The notes beneath the pieces were generated by a model, which had not been told where the DNA came from, did no database searches, and worked only from the letters and a program-made list of their open reading frames with translations. Below, one piece after another: positions 36,423-43,644 of a stretch of 45,047 bases of DNA. The position numbers and the translations under genes are program-made. Position 1 is the first letter of the stretch; every line of letters starts with the position of its first letter. Source of the DNA: Colwellia sp. (GTDB lineage: Bacteria; Pseudomonadota; Gammaproteobacteria; Enterobacterales; Alteromonadaceae). The stretch lies in contig JALJPA010000002.1 of assembly GCA_022969215.1 (NCBI GenBank), positions 21,476-66,522 of the forward strand. The letters are read 5' to 3'.

Positions 36423-36737
36423 ATGATGATTGCAAGATGGTGTATTGATGCAAAATTTGGCCACAAGCCAGAAGTAGTGGAGTCGCTGAGTAAATGGTTT
36501 GATGAAGTAGGCTCACAAATCGGTTGGACGAAAGAAAATTCACGTATCTTAGTTGGCTCAGTAGGGGCGTTAGAGTCGAGTATCATTTCCGAGGTAACCA
36601 TTAAAAACTTAACTGAGCTCAATGATGCTTGGCAAAAACTGGCTGAGATAGATGCCCATAGAGCTTGGAGTAAAAATCTTGAACCTCATGTGGTTTCAGG
36701 TACGCCCAAGTGGGAGATCTATCGTATTATTGATTAA
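36423..36737 (+). CDS. Small protein, dimeric alpha/beta-barrel (NIPSNAP-like)
   Basis: 104 residues from the ATG at 36423, with GGAG 8 nt upstream. The pattern (MMIARWCIDAKFGHKPEVVES, a helix, then GSVGALESSIISEVTIKNLTELNDAWQKL, IDAHRAWSKNLEPHVVSGTPKWEIYRII) is that of a single alpha+beta dimeric-barrel domain: four strands and two helices, typical of NIPSNAP, antibiotic biosynthesis monooxygenase and related families. No catalytic residues can be assigned. It stands alone between the deacetylase and the histidine kinase gene, which converges on it. Confidence 0.75.
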   Translation: MMIARWCIDAKFGHKPEVVESLSKWFDEVGSQIGWTKENSRILVGSVGALESSIISEVTIKNLTELNDAWQKLAEIDAHRAWSKNLEPHVVSGTPKWEIYRIID

Positions 36738-36789
36738 ATGGTCGAATGAATTTCCGAGTGAGTTTACCAGTGAATAACTGAGTAAAGCT

Positions 36790-36827
36790 ACCTGCTATTG
36801 ATAGGCCGAGTGTTATCAATAGCAGGT
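36790..36827. terminator. Hairpin between convergent genes
   Basis: A perfect 14-bp stem (ACCTGCTATTGATA with TATCAATAGCAGGT) closes a 10-nt loop. It lies 53 nt after the small alpha/beta gene and 61 nt after the histidine kinase gene. Neither strand has a good U-run, so it may be a processed 3' hairpin rather than an intrinsic terminator. Confidence 0.55.
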
Positions 36828-36887
36828 TAACCTAATAACTTAAAAGAGATGAATAACCACAGTTCAGTACTTACTAATTCGCAGGGT

Positions 36888-38375
36888 TTAGCCTGTAGGC
36901 AGAGACAATGAAAAGCTACTGCCATTGCCTAGTTCACTTTTAACCATCAGCTCAGAGTTGAGTACTTGAGATAATTTCTGACTAATCGCTAAACCTAAGC
37001 CAGTATGCTGGATATTATCTTCTATGGCGTTACTCGCTCTATATCTGGCATCAAATATATAGGCGATATCCTCTTTACTGATGCCACTACCATTATCGGT
37101 AACACTGACTTTAACTTGTGTACTTAGCTGTGCGACTGTCACCACTATTTCACCGCCAAGATCAGTATGTCTGATGGCATTTTCTAATAAGTTGGTCATG
37201 ATGCGCTCTAATTTAGCGATGTCAGAGTAAACAATATATTGGCAAGGTTGCGGTTTTAAAATTAATGAAATCTTTTTATCTGCGGCTTTTAGGGTAAATT
37301 TAGCCAAAATGTCATGTAAAAGCTCACCAATGGCAAAAGTTTCTAAATTAACCGTCACCTGACCATTTTCTAGATGAGCCAGTTCAAAAATTTGATCAAT
37401 CAGCCGCTTTAGTTGAGAGACATTGCGCTGCACTGTCGCTAAATAATCTTGTTTTTCTGCGCTAGATAAGTCATCGCCCTTTATCGCTAAAGTCTCAATA
37501 TAGCCTTGCATGGTCGCTAATGGTGTTCGCAGATCATGAGACAAGTGTGCTAATAATTCTCGACGGATTCGGTCGTTTTCTGTTAATAGAGAAAATTGCT
37601 GGTTAATTTGGATAACCATATCGTTAAAGGTTGCGCCGAGAAAGTGCACTTCATTATGGTCAATGCCATGGTTTTCCGCTGAACCCCATTGCTTGAGCTG
37701 AATTTTAGTTTGGTCAAATTGCACCGCTTTAAGCGCTTGCATTTGTTTGGCTAGTTCTTTGACCGGTTGAGTAAAATAGTGAAAGACCGCTAATAAAACC
37801 AGTAGTAGTAATAATAAGCTGGCGAGGACAAAGGCGCCGTATTTTTGTAAGTCTTTATCGGCTTGAACTTGGCTAAAAATTGAATCGTAAATTTCTCCGC
37901 CAATAATAATATATAAATAACCCTGTAACAGTTCACCTTGATAAACCGGCGAGACTGAAAATATTTTTTGCTTGTTGATGCCTCGAGGATCATCAGCAAA
38001 AACCGGCATTTTTTTCGGGTTGGCAATAAGCTGCTTTAAGGGGGCTAGGGCAACAGACTTGCGTTTTATTTTAGCTGCCTCGGCTGAATAAGTTAAAATA
38101 TTGCCTTGGGCATCAAGAAAGTAAAACTCAAAAGCAGGGCCGAGTAACATGAGGGTGTGAAACAGGTTTTTTAACGCGGGTTTATCATAAACACCGTCTT
38201 GTAATAGCGGGTTATCATGGGCTAAATGTTCAGCTAAGTGTAAGTGCAACTTTTGCTCAGCTTGATACTTGGACTGCTGAACTAGAGAGTTACTCCAATA
38301 AACCAGTAAGGATGCCATAATCATAAAAGACGCACAGAGTATTAATGCTAAGCGTTGATAAAGTGATATTTTCAT
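36888..38375 (-). CDS. Sensor histidine kinase of the spondin operon
   Basis: 495 residues. Membrane helix 1 at about 9-30, a periplasmic sensor of about 150 residues (FEFYFLDAQGNILTYSAEA), helix 2 at about 181-201, a HAMP-like linker (TQPVKELAKQM...), the H-box with His280 (HLSHDLRTPLATMQGY), N-box (NLLENAIRHT), G1 (DNGSGI) and G2 (HTGLGLAISQKL). So it is an orthodox, membrane-bound histidine kinase. It is the last gene of the spondin / response regulator / kinase operon, 42 nt after the regulator. The periplasmic signal is unknown. Confidence 0.95.
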   Translation of the reverse strand: MKISLYQRLALILCASFMIMASLLVYWSNSLVQQSKYQAEQKLHLHLAEHLAHDNPLLQDGVYDKPALKNLFHTLMLLGPAFEFYFLDAQGNILTYSAEAAKIKRKSVALAPLKQLIANPKKMPVFADDPRGINKQKIFSVSPVYQGELLQGYLYIIIGGEIYDSIFSQVQADKDLQKYGAFVLASLLLLLLVLLAVFHYFTQPVKELAKQMQALKAVQFDQTKIQLKQWGSAENHGIDHNEVHFLGATFNDMVIQINQQFSLLTENDRIRRELLAHLSHDLRTPLATMQGYIETLAIKGDDLSSAEKQDYLATVQRNVSQLKRLIDQIFELAHLENGQVTVNLETFAIGELLHDILAKFTLKAADKKISLILKPQPCQYIVYSDIAKLERIMTNLLENAIRHTDLGGEIVVTVAQLSTQVKVSVTDNGSGISKEDIAYIFDARYRASNAIEDNIQHTGLGLAISQKLSQVLNSELMVKSELGNGSSFSLSLPTG

Positions 38376-38417
38376 CTAAAGAAAGCTCCTGGTATTATTG
38401 CTAGCAATAATAATTTA

Positions 38418-39191
38418 TTAACACGCCATTGGTGGCATTACCCCGGCAGAATTAAGTTTATAACCAACTCCCCAGACGGTTTGAATTATTTGAGGCTCAT
38501 TACAGTTTTCCTCAAGCTTGCTTCTCAGGCGATTAATATGAGAATTCACCGTATGTTCATAGCCATTGTGATGATAGCCCCAGACACCATCGAGTAATTG
38601 CGCCCGTGAAAACACCTGATCAGGGTGCTGGCAGAAAAAATCTATTAACTCAAACTCGGTCGCGGTTAAGTTGATGGCTTTATTTTTATAAGTGACTTGG
38701 TGATATCTATGGTCAATATGAAGCTGGCCGATACTTACTCCTTGCTCTTGTTGAGTCGACGCTTGTTGTGCTGAATTTCCCTTAAACTTATCATTGTTTT
38801 GGTCAGTGTTTTTGGCGTTAATTGCATGTACCCGACGTAACTGACTCCTAACTCGGGCCTGTAACTCTCTAATGCTAAAAGGTTTAGTCATATAGTCATC
38901 AGCCCCTAGCTCAAGTCCCAACACCCTATCAATTTCAGAGGTTTTAGAGGTCAGCATAATAATTGACTGCAGCGGCTTTGCTTGCCTGACTTGCCGGCAA
39001 ATATCTAGCCCACTAATACCCGGTAACATCACATCAAGTAAAATAAGTTGGTATTCTTGTGTTAAGGCTTGCTCTAATGCAGCCTCTCCTTGGGTACAAA
39101 TATCACAGTGCAGGTCTAACTCGGATAAATGCACTTTAATAAGCTTGGCAATATCCATTTCGTCTTCAATGATTAAAATTTTATCTTTCAT
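38418..39191 (-). CDS. OmpR-family response regulator of the spondin operon
   Basis: 257 residues. Receiver domain with acidic pocket Glu9, Asp10 and phosphoacceptor Asp53 (LILLDVMLPGISG), then YMTKPFSIRE with the conserved Lys. A polar Asn/Gln linker (NAKNTDQNNDKFKGNSAQQA) leads to a winged-helix DNA-binding domain (LTATEFELIDFFCQHPDQVFSRAQLLDGVWGY, VNSHINRLRSKLEEN, IQTVWGVGYKL). OmpR-family regulators bind direct repeats spaced 10-11 bp. Such repeats lie upstream of this operon at 40809-40859. Confidence 0.96.
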   Translation of the reverse strand: MKDKILIIEDEMDIAKLIKVHLSELDLHCDICTQGEAALEQALTQEYQLILLDVMLPGISGLDICRQVRQAKPLQSIIMLTSKTSEIDRVLGLELGADDYMTKPFSIRELQARVRSQLRRVHAINAKNTDQNNDKFKGNSAQQASTQQEQGVSIGQLHIDHRYHQVTYKNKAINLTATEFELIDFFCQHPDQVFSRAQLLDGVWGYHHNGYEHTVNSHINRLRSKLEENCNEPQIIQTVWGVGYKLNSAGVMPPMAC

Positions 39192-39235
39192 ATATAGGCC
39201 AATGAGTGCGCCGAGCCACTCATTGGCTTAGCGCA

Positions 39236-39979
39236 CTACTTCGTTCGAGTAATGGTTAATTTAACTGCAGGGTTATCAAAACGATGCGCCTGAGTTAATA
39301 CTGAGCTAGATAAACCATCATCTTTGCTAACTACCCCAGAATGATAGCCGACTAGGTCGATATCATTGCGGGCGGCGTCATAACCTACGCCTCCGTCAGC
39401 AGGACCCGGAATGGTACCGACCGCTTCGTTGTTTAGCTCGGTACCTGAATCATAGACATTTAATCGCCATGACTTTTCCTGATTAACCGTTAATGTTGAT
39501 ATATCTACACCAGTAAGACCCGAGAAAGCATCATTTGTATTCACTAACATGGTGACAACCGTTAAATACTTTGCCGTAGCCTCAGTGGTACTGATCTCTA
39601 AAGTTACGCTAGTGCCCGGTGGTACTGGCCCGGCACTGCTCGTCGTTGCTAGATTATCCGCAAGGGCGATGAAGTCAGTATTATCTCCTCCTTCGGCCAG
39701 TTTTTCTAAGGCGACTGAAGCTGCTTGGCCAACTTGCCACATTTTAGTATCGCCATGCAGTGCTACCGCGATAGGTGATAAAGGTTGACCATAGGTTAAG
39801 TTCGTTAATGTTATTGAATAACTATATTCCATCGGCGGTTGAGCTGGGGGAGTATAACTATTATCACTGTCATTGTAGCTATCGCCACATGCAGCTAAAC
39901 CAAAGCTAAGTAAGCTAGCAATAACTAATTGAGTGGATAGTTTTTTAGTGATTTTAGGTTGAGCGTTAAAGGTTAACAT
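39236..39979 (-). CDS. Spondin_N-domain lipoprotein
   Basis: 247 residues. Lipobox LAAC (Cys31) after a helical signal sequence (STQLVIASLLSFGLAAC), then a Ser/Asn/Pro linker and a Spondin_N-like domain: YSYSITLTNLTYGQPLSPIAVALH, VGQAASVALEKLAEGGDNTDFIALAD. It should be anchored to a membrane by lipid. In animals the spondin N domain binds matrix proteins and divalent metals; the bacterial role is not known. It follows the other spondin gene by 9 nt and shares its ends (NPAVKLTITRTK and NPVAKLTITVL). Confidence 0.87.
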   Translation of the reverse strand: MLTFNAQPKITKKLSTQLVIASLLSFGLAACGDSYNDSDNSYTPPAQPPMEYSYSITLTNLTYGQPLSPIAVALHGDTKMWQVGQAASVALEKLAEGGDNTDFIALADNLATTSSAGPVPPGTSVTLEISTTEATAKYLTVVTMLVNTNDAFSGLTGVDISTLTVNQEKSWRLNVYDSGTELNNEAVGTIPGPADGGVGYDAARNDIDLVGYHSGVVSKDDGLSSSVLTQAHRFDNPAVKLTITRTK

Positions 39980-39988
39980 GATGTACCC

Positions 39989-40708
39989 CTATAGCACGGT
40001 AATGGTGAGTTTAGCGACAGGATTTAACCAACGTTGTACACTATTGTTGATATCACTTTTGCCAGCAGACATATCATCATCACCTAGGCTGCCGCGGTGT
40101 ATATGAACTTTGTCATTCGATTCCATATCGGTAACGCCAGTGCCGTTCATACCTATACTGGCATCAAGTGGTGGTGGTACGGGCATGCCCGCTTCCCCTA
40201 GAGCACCGCTGCCGCGAACTTCATCATTGGCTTCGGTGCCGGCGTCATAGGCATTTAAAAATACCGTATAAGTACCTGCTTCTGCAGGTATTTCCCAACT
40301 GTCTAAGCCAACAAAACCATCATTAGAAGGTAAAATCATTGCCGCAAGTGATAAGTGGGTATTGGCGCTATCAGTGGTTAAAGAGAAGCTTGCTGACATT
40401 GCCGGTGCTAATAATCCGCCTGCAGGGTTCTCATTAATATTCGCGTCGGCATTGGTTAGCATACTTACTAAGCCTGAAATATCACCACCTTCAGCCATTG
40501 TTTGCAGTTCAGCCGTGGCCATATCAGTTAGCATAAATATACGGTTTGTATTGCTATGGGCAGCAGTCACTACAGGGGTGAAATGCAAGCCCTGAGTTAA
40601 ATTGGTGACAGTAATGGATAATTCTTGGGCCATAATTGTTGAACTGGCAAAAGCGAGTGCTAATACGCTTAGTGCTGTTTTAATTGGCGATTTCTTGATT
40701 ACTTTCAT
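39989..40708 (-). CDS. Secreted Spondin_N-domain protein
   Basis: 239 residues from the ATG at 40708, which has AAGGA 6 nt upstream; the ATG at 40714 directly abuts that site and is unlikely. A signal peptide (MKVIKKSPIKTALSVLALAFASSTIMA, cleavage before QELSITV) leads to a Spondin_N-like domain (ITVTNLTQGLHFTPVVTAAHS, MATAELQTMAEGGDISGLVSML). No lipobox, so it is periplasmic or secreted, unlike its lipoprotein partner. First gene of the operon with the second spondin gene, response regulator and histidine kinase. Confidence 0.87.
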   Translation of the reverse strand: MKVIKKSPIKTALSVLALAFASSTIMAQELSITVTNLTQGLHFTPVVTAAHSNTNRIFMLTDMATAELQTMAEGGDISGLVSMLTNADANINENPAGGLLAPAMSASFSLTTDSANTHLSLAAMILPSNDGFVGLDSWEIPAEAGTYTVFLNAYDAGTEANDEVRGSGALGEAGMPVPPPLDASIGMNGTGVTDMESNDKVHIHRGSLGDDDMSAGKSDINNSVQRWLNPVAKLTITVL

Positions 40709-40781
40709 GATCATTCCTTGGTAGTTAGACTTATGTAGCTAAAACTAATGTCGTTAGAACAGACTTCGTTAGCGTAAGGAA

Positions 40782-40787
40782 AGTATG
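40782..40787 (-). promoter_or_regulatory. Candidate -10 of the spondin operon
   Basis: CATACT on the minus strand matches TATAAT at 4 of 6. It is 21 nt downstream of the nearest direct repeat. GATAAC at 40795-40800 is another option at 8 nt. Neither is strong, which is usual for promoters that depend on a response regulator. Confidence 0.35.
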
Positions 40788-40808
40788 TCGGTGAGTTATC
40801 GCTTGCAG

Positions 40809-40859
40809 ATCACGCTTTTATCACTTATTAAAGAAAAATTAATCACAGAAGTATCACAG
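40809..40859 (-). promoter_or_regulatory. Phased direct repeats, candidate response regulator site
   Basis: ATCAC occurs at 40809, 40820, 40842 and 40853, at offsets of 0, 11, 33 and 44 bp; the expected copy at offset 22 is missing. On the coding (minus) strand the two upstream copies form a perfect CTGTGAT-N4-CTGTGAT, and the two downstream copies AAGTGAT-N4-GCGTGAT. This is the layout of OmpR/PhoB-family operators (the PhoB box is CTGTCAT-N4-CTGTCAT). It lies 100-150 bp before the first spondin gene, in the operon that encodes an OmpR-family regulator. Confidence 0.7.
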
Positions 40860-40896
40860 CTATGTAATTGAAGGTTGGTGATTGATCGCTAGTTTA

Positions 40897-41159
40897 TACC
40901 AATTTGATTAAATTTTTTCCCTACTCAGAGCTATGCTCGATGTTCAATAACAAGGCGAATTCATTCCTGTTTAGTCACTCTAAATCAAATGAATTTAACA
41001 AAGTTAATGGACATCGAGTAAGCTCCCAAGGGCGAGTTTAAAAGGCTTACACACTACGTTATTGATTTTGAGAAGGGAATAACCATTCTCATCAATCAAT
41101 GCCTTGTCTTTAAGCCTTTTAATTCTCGCTGAGTGGGAAAGAACTTAATCAACTTGGTA
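40897..41159. mobile_element. Structured MITE-like element
   Basis: 263 bp with imperfect terminal inverted repeats: left 40897-40928 (TACCAATTTGATTAAATTTT...) and right 41129-41159, about 28 of 32 positions paired with one extra base. A TTA flanks each end (40894-40896 and 41160-41162), a plausible 3-bp target duplication. Inside are two further inverted repeats: arm 1 at 40936-41018 (CTCGATGT / ACATCGAG ends) and arm 2 at 41032-41129 (GCGAGTTTAAAAGGCTTA / TAAGCCTTTTAATTCTCGC). There is no ORF, so a transposase in trans would be needed. Confidence 0.75.
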
Positions 41160-41162
41160 TTA

Positions 41163-41290
41163 GTCTTGAGAGGGCTTTATTAATAGGGGTGCACTGTTAG
41201 GCGAATACTGATTTGTTTATTAGCTCATTACTTTGCTTGCCAGTTATTGATAGAGGGGCACTGGCAAGGAAAATAAATAGTGAAGTGGGA
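41163..41290. other. Gap after the MITE, before the kinase gene
   Basis: Non-coding; nothing recognised. It holds the 3' end of the minus-strand sugar-kinase-like gene (stop codon at 41291). No terminator was identified. Confidence 0.4.
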
Positions 41291-42370
41291 TTACTGAGCG
41301 AGTTTTACTAACTCAGGCTCAGCTTCACACACTAGGGTAAATAATTGTACTTGGCTGATAGCGCGATCTAAATTATGGTTTTCACGGCTTACTTGGAAAT
41401 AGTTATCGCCATTTAAATGATCGGTTAAAAAGCGTGTACCGATAATAAAAGGTAATAACTTGGCACCAACAATTAAGCTTTCTTTTTCAAGTGCTGTCAT
41501 CTTATCAGCAAAGGTATTCTGGTAATTGCTGATTAATGCTTCAAAGATATCAAGCTTAAGTACCATTTTTTCTGTGCTGGTATCATCTTCAGCAAGGTTA
41601 CTACAACAGGTTCTGACCATATCGCCAAAGTCATGCATTAATAAGCCAGGCATACAGGTATCAAGGTCAATGACTGCGCAGGGTTTGTCACCGGTAGTGA
41701 ATAAGAGGTTGTTTATCTTAGTATCATTGTGCGTAACATGCAGGGGTAACTTTTTACTGATGTCGACCACATGATCAATAAAACTTTGTTGAGCGAAGCA
41801 GAAATTAACTAAGGCTTGGCAGTCCGATAAACGGCCTTGAATATCATTAGCAACCGCTTCTTTAAGTTGGCGCATGCGAAAACTAATGTCATGGAAGTCT
41901 TCGATAATAACAGCAAGGTCTTTGGCGGGAAAATCACTTAAGGCGCAGCTAAATTCCGCAAAAGCACTAGCAACCAGTGCCGCTTGCTCTGGCGACTCAA
42001 CTTCTTCTAGAGTATAAGAATTATTAATAAATTCCATTAAACGCCAGTAATTACTACCAATTTTAATACAGGTCTCGCCGGTTTTACTTAGTACTTGCTG
42101 AGGAACGGCTAGTGGATAGTTGCCGCTATTTTTTTTCTGTAATAAATGCACATTTATTTTTTGCGCGTTACTGCTTAGCTCGACCGTTTTAGTGAAAATG
42201 TCATGATTGATTTGCTGTAAGACAAACTCAAAGTCAGGAGTAGTCAATTTATAAGTATTATTAATATGACCATTACCTAAAGAGGTTATTTCAACTTTAG
42301 AAAAGTCATAATCATAATTATTTAGCACCGTATCTATATCAGTCTTCAGTGATCTTGCTTTGTTATCCAT
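41291..42370 (-). CDS. APH-fold kinase, N-acetylhexosamine 1-kinase-like
   Basis: 359 residues. Aminoglycoside phosphotransferase fold: a Gly-rich start (LGNGHINNTYKL), the catalytic HNDTKINN (His214, Asp216) and the metal-binding DLDT (Asp235) in CAVIDLDTCMPGLLMHDFGD. The DLDTxMPGL-x6-FGD pattern is like that of NahK/LnpB sugar 1-kinases as I remember them, rather than antibiotic kinases. Next to a sugar nucleotidyltransferase gene, so sugar 1-phosphate production for a nucleotide sugar is a sensible guess. The substrate is not known. Confidence 0.82.
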   Translation of the reverse strand: MDNKARSLKTDIDTVLNNYDYDFSKVEITSLGNGHINNTYKLTTPDFEFVLQQINHDIFTKTVELSSNAQKINVHLLQKKNSGNYPLAVPQQVLSKTGETCIKIGSNYWRLMEFINNSYTLEEVESPEQAALVASAFAEFSCALSDFPAKDLAVIIEDFHDISFRMRQLKEAVANDIQGRLSDCQALVNFCFAQQSFIDHVVDISKKLPLHVTHNDTKINNLLFTTGDKPCAVIDLDTCMPGLLMHDFGDMVRTCCSNLAEDDTSTEKMVLKLDIFEALISNYQNTFADKMTALEKESLIVGAKLLPFIIGTRFLTDHLNGDNYFQVSRENHNLDRAISQVQLFTLVCEAEPELVKLAQ

Positions 42371-42518
42371 TGCTTTTAATACTTATATTTTAGTGACTAT
42401 TTTGTTAGCAATGTGATTATTCTAGTAAGTGCTTACTAGCCTGGTTTTGCTAATACTTTAATATCTGGCAAACCAAGCTTAGCTAAACTAAGGCGTGACA
42501 AATGAGCGCACGATTTTA

Positions 42519-43412
42519 CTATTTTTTGCCAAATAGTGCAGTAACTTTCTTATCGACTTGTCCGCTGTCTTGTGAGTAAGTTAAACCAAACCAACTGTCA
42601 CCAGTACTCAGTACTTTTACTCTCTTTTTTTGTTGATGGTGCTTTTGTTGAATTTGCTCCATTACCACGGCGGGTAAGTAACATTCTTGATTAATACCAA
42701 GTTGCTTAGCTTCTATTGCACAGAGTAAACGAGTCAGTGCTTGCTCTAGTGCCAAAAAAATATCAGGGGTGAAAAACCAGCAGTTCATTGAAATTAAACT
42801 CTTTGCTGTTAGCTCTATATCTCGCTGATTTTCGCTGAGAATACCCTTGATCGCTTGGCCATCGACTTGTATTTTCTCACATTCTTCAATAGCGGTTAAA
42901 TAGCTTTGTCCATCGAGCTGACATAAACCTCGATTAACACCACCAAAGTCTGACAAGGTATTGCGTAATTGATAAGCCACCATTAAATAGTCTTTAGGTG
43001 TTTTGTTTGCTTGTTGTAATAATAAACTAAAGGCTTGTTTGCCATAGAAGTCATCAGCGTTAATCACGGCAAAACTTTCTTTGATAAGATGGCGACAACA
43101 CCAAAGCGCATGTGCTGTGCCAAGTGGCTTGCTGCGCTGTGTTGGTAGAGTACATGCGGGTGGCAAGTCAGCAAAGCTCTGTACAGCAAAAGCATATTCA
43201 ATATTTTCTGGCAGTCGCGGGATAACTTGTCGACTTAATAGTGGCTCTAACTCTGGGCGGATGACAAAAACTACCCGTTTAAAGCCGGCATTAACGGCAT
43301 TGATTAAGTTGTACTCCATCAGCGTTAGTTGCTGGGGACCAAACTCAGCCAGTTGTTTATTACCACCAAAGCGAGAGCCTAATCCAGCGGCTAAAATAAC
43401 AAGACTAGTCAT
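42519..43412 (-). CDS. Sugar nucleotidyltransferase
   Basis: 297 residues. Rossmann-type NTP transferase: nucleotide-binding LAAGLGSRFGGNKQLAEFGP (7-26), the KPLGTAHAL segment (95-103) and the metal-binding NADDFYG (118-124). The rest resembles UDP-GlcNAc/glucose-1-phosphate pyrophosphorylases of the mobile-loop type, but the sugar cannot be told. It is 148 nt upstream of the kinase-like gene on the same strand. A 39-codon ORF ends directly before its ATG (TAAATG). Confidence 0.85.
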   Translation of the reverse strand: MTSLVILAAGLGSRFGGNKQLAEFGPQQLTLMEYNLINAVNAGFKRVVFVIRPELEPLLSRQVIPRLPENIEYAFAVQSFADLPPACTLPTQRSKPLGTAHALWCCRHLIKESFAVINADDFYGKQAFSLLLQQANKTPKDYLMVAYQLRNTLSDFGGVNRGLCQLDGQSYLTAIEECEKIQVDGQAIKGILSENQRDIELTAKSLISMNCWFFTPDIFLALEQALTRLLCAIEAKQLGINQECYLPAVVMEQIQQKHHQQKKRVKVLSTGDSWFGLTYSQDSGQVDKKVTALFGKK

Positions 43413-43532
43413 TTAACTAACAACCTTAAGTGGTTTAGCGTGTTGGCAGATAGAAGCAGCAAAATTTGTTATACCTTTGGGCGGACTCATTTGAAGAAGT
43501 GATTTTAGCAATGGGCGGCGATCTTGGTTCAT
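43413..43532 (-). CDS. Possible small ORF before the nucleotidyltransferase
   Basis: 39 codons (MNQDRRPLLKSLLQMSPPKG... ending KPLKVVS) on the minus strand. Its TAA stop is immediately followed by, and in frame with, the ATG of the nucleotidyltransferase. A weak AGAGA lies 8 nt before its ATG. The product is basic and shows no signal or membrane segment. It may be a leader peptide coupled to the next gene, or an N-terminal extension cut off by a stop codon. No homologue is recognised. Confidence 0.4.
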   Translation of the reverse strand: MNQDRRPLLKSLLQMSPPKGITNFAASICQHAKPLKVVS

Positions 43533-43644
43533 AGATTTATCTCTGACTTCATTGATACGGTGATTCTATACGATATATTGATGTGATAAGGAGTTAATGG
43601 CAAAGAAATTTATGGCAGGGAATGAACAGCAGCAATGTGTTTAG

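Noticed and set aside
41291-42370. Antibiotic-resistance aminoglycoside kinase
   Set aside because: The DLDTxMPGL pattern and the nucleotidyltransferase neighbour fit a sugar kinase better; no mobile resistance context.
43081-43416. 111-codon plus-strand ORF
   Set aside because: It is antisense to the nucleotidyltransferase, whose motifs are intact.
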